Made by a program: the position numbers and the translations under genes. The notes beneath the pieces were generated by a model. It worked only from the letters and a program-made list of their open reading frames with translations, did not search any database and was not told where the DNA came from. Below, one piece after another: positions 14,458 through 22,993 of a DNA stretch of 25,290 nt. How positions within the stretch are numbered: position 1 is the stretch's first letter; each line of letters starts with the position of its first letter. The DNA lies in contig JAYTMT010000141.1 in NCBI GenBank assembly GCA_043728315.1, positions 1 to 25,290 on the forward strand, in the 5' to 3' direction. Source of the DNA: JAAFIP01 sp043728315 (GTDB taxonomy: Bacteria; Pseudomonadota; Gammaproteobacteria; Burkholderiales; Burkholderiaceae_C).

Positions 14458-14504
14458 CTGTCTAGACAGGCTAGATTTTAACCCATCTCAGCCACTAAAT
14501 GCAA
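14458..14504 (-). promoter_or_regulatory. vapBC promoter with palindromic operator
   Basis: On the minus strand: a -35-like TTGCAT (14504-14499), 18 bp, and a -10 TAAAAT (14480-14475). Immediately downstream is the perfect 12-bp palindrome CTGTCTAGACAG (14458-14469), with a second TCTAGA half overlapping CTAGA at 14471. The predicted start of transcription falls in the palindrome, 14-25 bp before the antitoxin ATG. This is the expected layout for autoregulation by a Phd-type antitoxin complex. Confidence 0.6.
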
Positions 14505-14535
14505 AAAACCGTGGATTGGTGTATCCCACGGTTTT
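14503..14535 (-). terminator. Intrinsic terminator after typA
   Basis: On the minus strand, 20 bp after the typA stop, AAAACCGTGG pairs exactly with CCACGGTTTT across an 11-nt loop, and the second arm runs into six T residues. It should end the rimP-to-typA transcription unit. The vapBC -35 box overlaps its T-tract by two bases. Confidence 0.85.
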
Positions 14536-14555
14536 CGATTTAGACCAAGCGATTG

Positions 14556-16391
14556 TTAAGAATCGTGGCGCGCCTTTTTGCGCTCATGCTCTTTCAAGAA
14601 GCGCTTGCGCAGGCGGATGCTCTTGGGAGTGATTTCCACCAACTCGTCGTCTTCCAAGAACTCCACAGCAGTTTCCAGTGTGAGGATGATGGGAGGCGTG
14701 ATTTTGATCGCGTCTTCTTTGCCTGACACACGGAAGTTGGTCAACTGTTTGGTGCGCACTGCATTCACAATCAAATCGTTGTCGCGGTTGTGGATGCCCA
14801 CAATCATGCCTTCGTATACGGGGTCACCGGCTTTGACCAGCATGCGGCCACGGTCGTCGAGTTTGCCCAGCGAATAGGTCACAATTTCACCGTCGTCCAT
14901 AGAGATCAGCACGCCGTTTTTGCGGCCCGGAATCTCGCCACGGAAGGCTTGGTAGCTGTCAAAAATGTTGCTGGCCAGCCCAGTGCCACGGGTCAAGTTC
15001 AAAAATTCATTGCGAAAGCCAATCAGGCCGCGCGCTGGAATTTTGTACTCTAAGCGCACACGGCCACGGCTGTCAGACTCCATGTTCACCAAGTCGCCCT
15101 TGCGCTCACCCAGTGCTTGCATCACGCCACCTTGGTGGCCTTCTTCGATGTCTACGGTGAGCATCTCAATCGGCTCGCATTTTTCGCCGTCAATTTCCTT
15201 GAACACCACACGTGGTTTGCCCACGGCCAGCTCATAGCCTTCGCGGCGCATAGTTTCTAGCAAAATCGTCAGGTGCAATTCACCGCGGCCAGACACTTCA
15301 AAAATACCGTCTTCGTCGGTTTCTTTCACGCGCAGCGCCATGTTAGATTGCAGCTCGCGCTGCAAGCGGTCATAAAGCTGGCGGCTGGTCACAAACTTGC
15401 CTTCGCGGCCAGCCAGTGGCGAGTTATTCACGCAAAAATTCATGGTCAGCGTGGGCTCGTCCACACTGAGCATGGGCAGGGGCTGTGGGTCAAGCGGGTC
15501 GGTAATTGTCACGCCTAGGGCAATGTCTTCAATGCCGTTGATCAGCACAATATGGCCGGGGTAGGCCATCTCGCCCACGTCAAGCGGGCGGCGCTCTAGG
15601 CCTTCAAAGGTCAGCACTTGGTTGATGCGGCATTTCACGGGTGTGCCGTCCATGCCGGTGACCATGACTACGTCTTGTGGCATTTTGAGTGTGCCTTGGT
15701 TGATACGGCCGACGCCGATTTTGCCCACATAGCTGCTGTAGTCCATGCTGGAGATTTGTAATTGCAAAGGCGCGCTGGCATCGCCCGCATGGGCTTTCAC
15801 GTGGCGCAGCACGGTGTCAAACAATGGCGACAAATCTTTGCCCCACTGCTCACCAGCAGCACCCTCTTCCATGGTCGCCCAGCCGTTCAGGCCAGATGCA
15901 TACACCACTGGGAAATCGAGTTGCTCTTCGGTAGCGCCGAGCTTGTCAAACAACTCAAAAGCGGCATTGATCACGTAGTCTGGGCGCGCGCCTGGGCGGT
16001 CTACCTTGTTCACCACGACGATGGGCTTGAGGCCAAGCGCCAAGGCTTTTTTGGTGACAAAACGGGTTTGTGGCATGGGGCCTTCTACCGCGTCAATCAA
16101 GAGCACCACGCCGTCCACCATGGACAGAGCGCGCTCCACTTCGCCGCCAAAGTCGGCGTGGCCGGGGGTGTCCACGATGTTGATGTGGGTGCCCTGCCAG
16201 CTCACGGCGCAGTTTTTAGCCAAAATCGTGATGCCGCGTTCTTTTTCGAGGTCGTTGTTGTCCATCACGCGCTCGGTCATTTTGGCGTTTTCGCGGAAAG
16301 TGCCAGACTGGCGCAGCAGCTGGTCAACGAGGGTGGTTTTGCCGTGGTCAACGTGGGCAATGATGGCGATGTTGCGGATTTGTTTAGTCAT
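14556..16391 (-). CDS. typA: Translational GTPase TypA/BipA
   Basis: 611 residues from the ATG at 16391; a TTG upstream is in frame but the family begins MTKQIRNIAIIAHVDHGKTT. TypA is a ribosome-associated GTPase involved in stress and cold response and large-subunit maturation. GTPase motifs: G1 AHVDHGKT (12-19), RGITI switch, DTPGHADFGGE and NKVDRPGARPD. The later domains carry the EF-G-like GRGELHLTILLETMRREGYE and the TypA-specific C-terminal part ending KRFLKEHERKKARHDS. The start overlaps the end of truB by 8 bp, so the two are translationally coupled, and a strong terminator follows. Length is normal. Confidence 0.97.
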   Translation of the reverse strand: MTKQIRNIAIIAHVDHGKTTLVDQLLRQSGTFRENAKMTERVMDNNDLEKERGITILAKNCAVSWQGTHINIVDTPGHADFGGEVERALSMVDGVVLLIDAVEGPMPQTRFVTKKALALGLKPIVVVNKVDRPGARPDYVINAAFELFDKLGATEEQLDFPVVYASGLNGWATMEEGAAGEQWGKDLSPLFDTVLRHVKAHAGDASAPLQLQISSMDYSSYVGKIGVGRINQGTLKMPQDVVMVTGMDGTPVKCRINQVLTFEGLERRPLDVGEMAYPGHIVLINGIEDIALGVTITDPLDPQPLPMLSVDEPTLTMNFCVNNSPLAGREGKFVTSRQLYDRLQRELQSNMALRVKETDEDGIFEVSGRGELHLTILLETMRREGYELAVGKPRVVFKEIDGEKCEPIEMLTVDIEEGHQGGVMQALGERKGDLVNMESDSRGRVRLEYKIPARGLIGFRNEFLNLTRGTGLASNIFDSYQAFRGEIPGRKNGVLISMDDGEIVTYSLGKLDDRGRMLVKAGDPVYEGMIVGIHNRDNDLIVNAVRTKQLTNFRVSGKEDAIKITPPIILTLETAVEFLEDDELVEITPKSIRLRKRFLKEHERKKARHDS

Positions 16392-17385
16392 GGTTTCTCT
16401 CAATTTGCTCGATCTCGATGGGTGACAACAGGCGGGTGGGGATCAATTCACCTGCCTTGATATGGGCCGCACCCAAAAGGGTGCGTCGTGTAGCACCTTT
16501 TTGGGTGCTTTGTGAAACATCCAAAAGGGTGCGGGGCTGGTTAGAGTAAACAGCCACCCGATCGGCATCGGGCAGTGTTACTCGGCGGCGCAGGCCAGTT
16601 AGAAACCGCCCGGCATTATCGCCGTCTAAAGTGACTTCGGTGTGACCGTCTAACAGGCTGTCCACAGGCTGCAATACCGCCAAGCGCTCAGGCTCGCTCA
16701 TGGCCTCCAGCTGCGCCAATGTGACGGCTTTAGCAATATCCAAGCCACCTGTGCGCACACGGCGCAGCGCGCTCAGGTGCGCACCGCAGCCCAGCGCCTC
16801 GCCAATGTCTTCGGCCAAAGTGCGGATATACGTGCCTTTGCTCACAGCAGCTACTATTTTAATAGCTGAATAGGACGATTGCACGCTGACATCTTCAATA
16901 TTTAACTCCAAAACCGTGATTTCGCGGGTTTCGCGCGCCACCTCGATGCCTTGGCGGGCGTATTCGTACAAAGCCTTGCCGTCTTTTTTAAGAGCACTGT
17001 ACATGGGCGGCAGCTGGCGCATAGTGCCGGTGAACTGCTTTTGCACCCGCGCAATGTCTTCTGGCGTAACCTGCACTGGCCGTTGGGAGATCACATCTCC
17101 TTCTGCATCACCAGTAGTCGTTTTCACGCCCAGCACCGCTGTGGCTTCATAAACCTTGTTCGCTTCGAGCTGCAAAGCGCTGAATTTGGTGGCCGCGCCA
17201 AAACACAGCGGCAACACGCCCGTGGCCAATGGGTCGAGCGTGCCCGTGTGGCCCGCCTTCTCTGCCCTTAATAGCCACTTGGCTTTTTGCAGCGCGTCGT
17301 TGCTCGACAAACCAATTGGTTTATCAAGCAACAGCACCCCGTGTACAGGGCGCCTGACCACCCTGATACGTGGAGCGCTGGTCAT
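16384..17385 (-). CDS. truB: tRNA pseudouridine(55) synthase TruB
   Basis: 333 residues, with an AGGA ribosome binding site; the start lies 1 bp after the rbfA stop. TruB makes the pseudouridine at position 55 of the tRNA T-loop. The catalytic Asp is in GHTGTLDPLATG (D51), preceded by LLLDKPIGLSSNDALQ. KVYEATAVLGVKTTTGDAEG, LPPMYSALKKDGKALYEYAR and SKGTYIRTLAEDIGEALGCG are standard family blocks. Residues about 160-180, between the ITVLEL strand and SKGTYIRT, are encoded by an antisense copy of the dispersed repeat (EDVSVQSSYSAIKIVAAV); this segment is variable in the family, so function is probably kept. The C-terminal part is a PUA-like region. Confidence 0.96.
   Translation of the reverse strand: MTSAPRIRVVRRPVHGVLLLDKPIGLSSNDALQKAKWLLRAEKAGHTGTLDPLATGVLPLCFGAATKFSALQLEANKVYEATAVLGVKTTTGDAEGDVISQRPVQVTPEDIARVQKQFTGTMRQLPPMYSALKKDGKALYEYARQGIEVARETREITVLELNIEDVSVQSSYSAIKIVAAVSKGTYIRTLAEDIGEALGCGAHLSALRRVRTGGLDIAKAVTLAQLEAMSEPERLAVLQPVDSLLDGHTEVTLDGDNAGRFLTGLRRRVTLPDADRVAVYSNQPRTLLDVSQSTQKGATRRTLLGAAHIKAGELIPTRLLSPIEIEQIERNHD
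16847..16908 (+). repeat. Dispersed palindromic element, copy G, inside truB (antisense)
   Basis: The plus strand reads GCTACTATTTTAATAGC, then GGACGATTGCACGCTGACAT and an A/T tail. It is opposite in direction to truB and is translated there as DVSVQSSYSAIKIVA with no stop. Confidence 0.75.
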
Positions 17386-17386
17386 A

Positions 17387-17758
17387 CTATTCCTCGTTTT
17401 TGGAACGCGAGGCCACGGCCTTGGAGATCAGGGCATTCATATCCGATGCAGTCTCTATGCTGCGGTCAAAATGGAAATGCAATGTGGGCACAGTGTGGAT
17501 GTGCAAGCGCTTGAACAAGCCGTTGCGCAGAAATCCTGCGGCTTGGTTCAGCGCTGTGGTGGCCTGCTCAGGCTCGCCCACCAAGCAGCTGAAATACACC
17601 TTGGCATGGGCGTAATCGGGTGTGACTTCCACCGCGTTGATGGTGACAAAGCCCACGCGCGGGTCTTTGATCTCGCGCGCGATCAGCTCGGCCAAATCGC
17701 GTTGGATTTGGTCACCGACACGCAGGCCGCGGTTGGGGGTGGAAGAGCGTTTTGGCAT
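17387..17758 (-). CDS. rbfA: Ribosome-binding factor A
   Basis: 123 residues from the ATG at 17758; the frame continues upstream into the signal peptidase gene but the family starts at MPKRSSTPNRGLRVGDQIQR. RbfA binds the 30S subunit and helps mature the 5' end of 16S rRNA. The blocks IQRDLAELIAREIKDPRVG, VEVTPDYAHAKVYFSCLVG and FLRNGLFKRLHIHTVPTLHF, followed by D-x-S-I-E, are those of the KH-like RbfA fold. The start lies 4 bp after the signal peptidase stop and the stop is 1 bp before truB, so it is in the middle of a tight operon. No good Shine-Dalgarno is visible, which suggests translational coupling. Confidence 0.95.
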   Translation of the reverse strand: MPKRSSTPNRGLRVGDQIQRDLAELIAREIKDPRVGFVTINAVEVTPDYAHAKVYFSCLVGEPEQATTALNQAAGFLRNGLFKRLHIHTVPTLHFHFDRSIETASDMNALISKAVASRSKNEE

Positions 17759-17762
17759 ATTA

Positions 17763-18437
17763 CTAGAGTTGTACCCACCAGCGGTTTGCGCGGGGCACAT
17801 ACCAGTTGTCAATATTGTGCGAGAGCGCCACGCGAATGGCTTGGCCCGTGATGCGGTCAATGTCAATGAAACCAATGAAACGCGAATCGTTGCTGTTGTC
17901 ACGGCTGTCGCCCAAGACCATCACATGCCCTGCGGGTACGGTCACCTCATCAAAAGCCGTAAAGCGGTTGGCCTGCACGGTACGCGCCGATTCATACTTC
18001 TTAGCACCCAAAGTTTCGACCCATATTTGCAAAGGCGCATCGCCAATTTCCGAGGGAACAAGGCGTTTGTTGTCCACCAGCACGCGGGACACGGCTTGGC
18101 CGTTGATGCTCACCACGTTGTCCCGCATCTGCACACGGTCGCCAGCCACAGCCACCACGCGCTTAATGAGGTTGAGCTCATCCGCTGGCGAATCAAAAGT
18201 GATGACATCGCCGCGCTCAGGCGAGCCCCAGCGCGCCATGTGGTTCAGGGTAAAAGGCAGGCGCAGCGAGTAGGCCAGCTTGTTAACCACCACACGGTCG
18301 CCAGAGACCAGCGTGGGGTTCATGGACGAAGACGGCACTAAATTCCAATCGGCCACGGCCGAGCGGAAGACAAACATCAGGCCAATAAGCAGCAAGAATC
18401 CCTTGTGCTCTTTGAATAGATTTTTCAGTGTAGTCAT
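17763..18437 (-). CDS. lepB: Signal peptidase I (LepB family)
   Basis: 224 residues. A single N-terminal membrane segment (about 13-29) precedes the catalytic domain. The nucleophile motif is VPSSSMNPTL with Ser38 as the likely catalytic residue, the general-base Lys is K92 in LIKRVVAVAGD, and the family box GDSRDNSNDSRFIGF (176-190) is intact. Signal peptidase I cuts Sec and Tat signal peptides at the outer face of the inner membrane. The E. coli enzyme has two membrane segments and is longer; this is the short form. It lies between infB and rbfA, where this gene is not normally found, and is likely a paralogue of the usual lepA-linked lepB, which is not in the window. It could equally be the only copy in this genome. 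Confidence 0.93.
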   Translation of the reverse strand: MTTLKNLFKEHKGFLLLIGLMFVFRSAVADWNLVPSSSMNPTLVSGDRVVVNKLAYSLRLPFTLNHMARWGSPERGDVITFDSPADELNLIKRVVAVAGDRVQMRDNVVSINGQAVSRVLVDNKRLVPSEIGDAPLQIWVETLGAKKYESARTVQANRFTAFDEVTVPAGHVMVLGDSRDNSNDSRFIGFIDIDRITGQAIRVALSHNIDNWYVPRANRWWVQL

Positions 18438-18465
18438 GCGTCAATCATTCCCAAGCTTGCTCGCC

Positions 18466-21384
18466 TTACAGCGAACGCGCAACTTCCCTGATCTCAAAGA
18501 ACTCCAGCACGTCACCCTCTTGAATGTCGTTGTAGTTTTTGATATTCAATCCGCACTCAAAGCCTTCTTTGACCTCTTTGGCATCGTCTTTGAAGCGCTT
18601 GAGCGAATCGAGCTCGCCCGTGAAGATAACCAAATTGTCGCGCAGCAGGCGCAGCTTGGCCGTGCGTTTGACCAAGCCCGAGGTAACCATACAGCCGGCA
18701 ATTGAGCCGATTTTGGTAACCTTGAAGACTTGGCGAATCTCGGCCGTGCCCAAGAACTCTTCTTTCTTGTCTGGCGAGAGCATGCCCGACATGGCCAGTT
18801 TCACATCGTCCACTGCGTCGTAAATGATGTCGTAGTAGCGAATGTCTACACCGTTGTTTTCGGCCAGCTTGCGCGCACCTGCATCGGCACGGGTGTTAAA
18901 GCCAATGATAACGGCCTTGGAGGCAATGGCCAAGTTCACATCGGACTCAGAAATGCCACCCACAGCGGTGAACACCATTTGCACTTTCACCTCGGCCGTG
19001 GAGAGCTTGAGCAAAGATTGCGCCAGTGCCTCTTGCGAGCCTTGCACGTCGGCTTTGATAATGATAGGCAGGTTTTTGACCTCGCCACCGCCAATATCGC
19101 CAAACATATTCTCCAACTTGGCCGCTTGCAGTTTGGCCAACTTGGTGTTGCGGAATTTGCCAGCGCGGTAGGTGGCGATTTCACGGGCGCGGCGCTCATC
19201 GCCCATCACCATGAATTCATCGCCCGCTTGCGGCACTTCGGTCAAGCCCTGGATTTCTACTGGAATCGAGGGGCCCGCTGTTTTGCAAGGTTTGCCGTTT
19301 TCGTCCAACATGGCGCGCACGCGGCCATAGGTGGAACCGGCCAGCACCACATCGCCCGCCTTGAGCGTGCCCGACTGCACCAAAATAGTGGCAACTGGCC
19401 CGCGGCCCTTGTCCAGACGCGCCTCAATCACCAAGCCTTTGGCCATGGCATCCACCGGAGCGCGCAGCTCCAGCACCTCGGCTTGCAAGAGCACCTGTTC
19501 GAGCAATTGGTCAATGCCAGCGCCTGTGCGCGCCGATACGGGCACGAATGGCGAATCGCCACCAAACTCCTCAGGCACCACCTCTTCAGACACCAGTTCG
19601 TTCTTCACGCGGTCTAGGTTGGCATCGGGTTTGTCGATTTTGTTGATCGCCACCACAATCGGCACACCAGCAGCCTTGGCATGCTTGATGGCTTCTTTGG
19701 TTTGCGGCATCACACCATCATCAGCTGCCACCACCAAGATCACAATGTCGGTGGCTTTGGCACCACGCGCACGCATGGCCGTAAATGCCTCGTGGCCGGG
19801 CGTGTCAAGGAAAGACACCATGCCACGCGGCGTTTCCACGTGGTAAGCACCAATATGCTGGGTAATGCCACCTGCTTCGCCTGATGCCACTTTGGCACGG
19901 CGAATATAGTCAAGCAGCGAGGTTTTGCCATGGTCCACGTGGCCCATCACGGTCACCACAGGCGCGCGCGGCAAAGATTCTGCGGCTTGGCCATGCACGT
20001 CTTCGTCGGTGAATGCCTCTGGGTCGTCCAGCGCAGCCACCACAGCTTTGTGGCCAAGCTCTTCCACCAAAATCATGGCGGTGTCTTGGTCTAGCGACTG
20101 GTTGATAGTGACCATTTGGCCAAGCTTCATGAGCTTCATGATCACTTCAGACGATTTGACCGCCATTTTGTGCGCCAACTCGGCCACGGTAATGGTCTCG
20201 GGCACATGCACTTCCAACACGCGCGCTTCCACTGGCGCTGCCGGTGCCTGTTCTTCACGATCATCCTCACGGCCACGTTTGCCGCGCGGACCACCGCGCC
20301 AGCTGCTGCGGCCAACGCCGCCAGAGCTGTCGCCACGGGTTTTGATTTCTTTCTTTTTGGCAGGGTCGCCGCCCCAGCTGGAAGACAGTTTTTCGGACTT
20401 GACTTCTTTTTTGCCATCACGCGGGCCAGCCACCACAGGTGCGCCAGCCACTGCGGGCTTGCCAGGTGTGGCCGCAGGTTTGTGCAGCGTGCCTTTGACC
20501 GGCTCTGGCCTTTTAGGCTCTTCAGGTTTTTTAGCCACTAAAACGCGCTTAGGCGCATTCATCATGGCGCGTATCGCTTCGGCTTCGGCCAAAGCAGTTT
20601 TGCGGCGCGAATCTAAGTCAGCGGCGCGCTCGGCTTCGTAGGCCTTGGTTTTGACCAATTCTGCTTCTTTGGCAGCAGCGTCGGTTTGGCGCTTGGCTTC
20701 GCGCTCGGCAAAAGCGGCGGCAGATGCAGCAGCGGCCACAGCTTGTGCATCGCTGACCGCAGCAACCGCTACTTTTTCAGTAGCAATAGATGCCGATTTT
20801 ACGCTGACATCTGGTGTTTTTTCTGCAATTTTCGATTCTTGAGCGGCTTTTTTAGCTTGCTTCACCAAATCGAGCGCTTGCTCTGCTGCAATAGCTGCAG
20901 CTTCACGCTCTTTGGCCTCTGCGGCTTCGCGGTCGCGGCGGCGCTGGGCCAACTCTTCCTCTTGGCGGCGAATCAGCTCGGCTTGGCGGCGCGCCTCGTC
21001 TTCACGGCGTTGCAGTTCGGCATTGTCAATGAGGGACTCCGCCGGTGCTGATGCCTGCTCTGGCTGGGGTGCTTCCACCTCGTCTTCGCGCTGGATAAAA
21101 GTGCGTTTTTTGCGCACTTCTACTTGAATGGTGCGGGCTTTGCCAGTGGCATCGGCTTGCTTGATCTCCGAGGTGGACTTTTTCACCAAGGTGATTTTTT
21201 TGCGCTCAGTGCTGGCTGTGCCATGGCTGGCCTGCAAAAAGCCCAAAAGCTTTTGTTTGTCAGAGTCAGACAGTGCATCAGTCGCAGCCGCTTTGGCCAC
21301 GCCTGCCCCGCTCAGTTGCTCAAGCAGTTTTTCGGGGGTTTGTTTGAGTTCGGCTGCGAACTCGGCAACGGTCGTATTGGACAT
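18466..21384 (-). CDS. infB: Translation initiation factor IF-2
   Basis: 972 residues, long form. Residues 1-50 are the N-terminal IF-2 domain (MSNTTVAEFAAELKQTPEKL). About 100-390 is a charged, Ala/Glu/Lys-rich linker, then a second small IF2_N domain (VPETITVAELAHKMAVKSSE). The G domain has G1 GHVDHGKT (481-488), DTPGHEAF (527-534) and NKID (581-584). Domains II to IV follow, ending GDVLEFFEIREVARSL. IF-2 places initiator fMet-tRNA on the ribosome. Residues about 185-206 of the linker (PDVSVKSASIATEKVAVA) are encoded by a copy of the dispersed repeat lying antisense; the linker tolerates such changes. The gene lies 24 bp after nusA and 28 bp before the signal peptidase gene. No strong Shine-Dalgarno is seen. 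Confidence 0.97.
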   Translation of the reverse strand: MSNTTVAEFAAELKQTPEKLLEQLSGAGVAKAAATDALSDSDKQKLLGFLQASHGTASTERKKITLVKKSTSEIKQADATGKARTIQVEVRKKRTFIQREDEVEAPQPEQASAPAESLIDNAELQRREDEARRQAELIRRQEEELAQRRRDREAAEAKEREAAAIAAEQALDLVKQAKKAAQESKIAEKTPDVSVKSASIATEKVAVAAVSDAQAVAAAASAAAFAEREAKRQTDAAAKEAELVKTKAYEAERAADLDSRRKTALAEAEAIRAMMNAPKRVLVAKKPEEPKRPEPVKGTLHKPAATPGKPAVAGAPVVAGPRDGKKEVKSEKLSSSWGGDPAKKKEIKTRGDSSGGVGRSSWRGGPRGKRGREDDREEQAPAAPVEARVLEVHVPETITVAELAHKMAVKSSEVIMKLMKLGQMVTINQSLDQDTAMILVEELGHKAVVAALDDPEAFTDEDVHGQAAESLPRAPVVTVMGHVDHGKTSLLDYIRRAKVASGEAGGITQHIGAYHVETPRGMVSFLDTPGHEAFTAMRARGAKATDIVILVVAADDGVMPQTKEAIKHAKAAGVPIVVAINKIDKPDANLDRVKNELVSEEVVPEEFGGDSPFVPVSARTGAGIDQLLEQVLLQAEVLELRAPVDAMAKGLVIEARLDKGRGPVATILVQSGTLKAGDVVLAGSTYGRVRAMLDENGKPCKTAGPSIPVEIQGLTEVPQAGDEFMVMGDERRAREIATYRAGKFRNTKLAKLQAAKLENMFGDIGGGEVKNLPIIIKADVQGSQEALAQSLLKLSTAEVKVQMVFTAVGGISESDVNLAIASKAVIIGFNTRADAGARKLAENNGVDIRYYDIIYDAVDDVKLAMSGMLSPDKKEEFLGTAEIRQVFKVTKIGSIAGCMVTSGLVKRTAKLRLLRDNLVIFTGELDSLKRFKDDAKEVKEGFECGLNIKNYNDIQEGDVLEFFEIREVARSL
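20768..20832 (+). repeat. Dispersed palindromic element, copy H, inside infB (antisense)
   Basis: The plus strand reads GCTACTTTTTCAGTAGC, then GATGCCGATTTTACGCTGAC, ATCTGGTG and a T-rich tail. Direction is opposite to infB; in the infB frame it gives DVSVKSASIATEKVA. Confidence 0.7.
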
Positions 21385-21408
21385 GGGTGTATTGCGCTTT
21401 CATAGCCG

Positions 21409-22956
21409 TTATGCCGAAGTGGCGGGTGCAGCTTGTTCTGCTGGCGTGTCTACAGCAGGCGCTGCGGCGTCTGTGAACCAGTGTTCACGCGCTTTCATGA
21501 TGAGCGCTTTGGCCTCATCTTCGGTGTGGGATGTGATTTCCACCAATTCGTCTACTGCCAAATCAGCAAAATCATCGAGCGTGTGCACGCCAGCGTCAGA
21601 CAGCTTGGCAAGCAGCGCAGGCGTGAGCCCTTGCAAATCGCGCAGGTCTTGGGCAGCGCCCTCCACGCCTTCTTCTTTGGCGATTTCCATCGTCAAAAGT
21701 GCGTCTTTGGCGCGGGTGCGCAACTCGTTGACGGTGTCTTCGTCAAAACTTTCGATTTCTAACATTTCTTGCAAAGGCACGTAGGCCACTTCCTCAAGGC
21801 TGGTAAAGCCTTCGGCAATCAAAATGTCTGCAACTTCTCGGTCCACATCGAGCTTGGCAATGAAAAGGGCGCGGGTAGCATCGGATTCGCCCGCTTGCTT
21901 TTGCGCAGACTCAGCGGCATCCATGATGTTGATTTTCCAGCCAGTGAGGTCAGAGGCCAAGCGCACGTTTTGACCGCCGCGGCCGATGGCAATGGCCAAG
22001 TTTTCCTCGTCCACCACCACATCCATTGCGTGGCGCTCTTCGTCCACCACAATCGAGCTCACATTGGCCGGGGCCAACGCACCAATCACGAACTGCGCTG
22101 GGTCTTCTGACCACAGCACAATGTCCACACGCTCGCCAGCCAGCTCGGTGGTGATCGCGTTCACACGGGTGCCACGCACGCCCACACAGGTGCCGATGGG
22201 GTCCACACGCTTGTCGTGCGAAAGCACCGCAATTTTGGCGCGCGAGCCCGGGTCACGGGCGCAGGATTTGATCTCCAACAGGCCCTGCTCAATTTCGGGC
22301 ACTTCGTTGCGAAACAACTCCACCATGTACTCAGGCGCTGAGCGCGAGAGCACAATCGGTGCGCCGCGCAAGGTAAGGTCCACTTCCATGATCATGGCGC
22401 GCACGCGGTCGCCAGAGCGCAGGTTTTCCTTAGGGATCATTTCAGAGCGGCGCAGGCGGCCTTCGACTCGGCCGCTCTCCACAATGATGTCGCCTTTGTC
22501 TAGGCGCTTGACGGTACCAACAAAAATCTTGTCGCCACGGCTCATGAAATCGTTGAGCAAAATCTCACGCTCAGCATCGCGGATTTTTTGCAAAATCACC
22601 TGCTTGGCAGCCATGGCACCGATGCGGCCAATCGGCACTGATTCCACAGGCTTTTCAATGTAATCGCCCTCTTCCATATCGGCAATGATGTCGCGCGCGT
22701 CCATGAGCAGCTCTTCGGCATCAGGATTTTGCAGGCCTGCGGCATCGGCCACCACCAGCCAGCGGCGAAAGGTTTCGTAGTTGCCAGAATCGCGGTCAAG
22801 CGCCACACGGATATCGACTTCGCCGTGGCCTTCGGTTTGGTAGAGCTTTTTGGTGGCTTGGGCCAGCGCCGCTTCCACAGCGCCAAACACCACATCAAGT
22901 TCCACGTTTTTCTCTCGCGAGATGGCTTCCACCAGCATCAACATTTCACGGTTCAT
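21409..22956 (-). CDS. nusA: Transcription termination/antitermination protein NusA
   Basis: 515 residues with AGGAGT ribosome binding site about 8 bp upstream. Order of domains: N-terminal polymerase-binding domain (1-130), S1 domain (about 135-205, with VGTVKRLDKGDIIVESGRVEG), KH1 (GVRGTRV at 259-265), KH2 (GRGGQNV at 325-331), and two C-terminal acidic repeats (about 365-430 and 440-495). The C-terminal repeats are found in proteobacterial NusA and contact the polymerase alpha subunit. NusA controls pausing, termination and antitermination. Length is normal. It follows rimP by 37 bp and precedes infB by 24 bp in the conserved operon order. Confidence 0.97.
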   Translation of the reverse strand: MNREMLMLVEAISREKNVELDVVFGAVEAALAQATKKLYQTEGHGEVDIRVALDRDSGNYETFRRWLVVADAAGLQNPDAEELLMDARDIIADMEEGDYIEKPVESVPIGRIGAMAAKQVILQKIRDAEREILLNDFMSRGDKIFVGTVKRLDKGDIIVESGRVEGRLRRSEMIPKENLRSGDRVRAMIMEVDLTLRGAPIVLSRSAPEYMVELFRNEVPEIEQGLLEIKSCARDPGSRAKIAVLSHDKRVDPIGTCVGVRGTRVNAITTELAGERVDIVLWSEDPAQFVIGALAPANVSSIVVDEERHAMDVVVDEENLAIAIGRGGQNVRLASDLTGWKINIMDAAESAQKQAGESDATRALFIAKLDVDREVADILIAEGFTSLEEVAYVPLQEMLEIESFDEDTVNELRTRAKDALLTMEIAKEEGVEGAAQDLRDLQGLTPALLAKLSDAGVHTLDDFADLAVDELVEITSHTEDEAKALIMKAREHWFTDAAAPAVDTPAEQAAPATSA

Positions 22957-22993
22957 GTCACGATACTCCTAAAAATAATCCTGAAAATAACAA

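Noticed and set aside
18730..19617. 295-codon plus-strand frame opposite infB
   Set aside because: Antisense to conserved IF-2 coding sequence; His/Gln-rich composition typical of a shadow frame.
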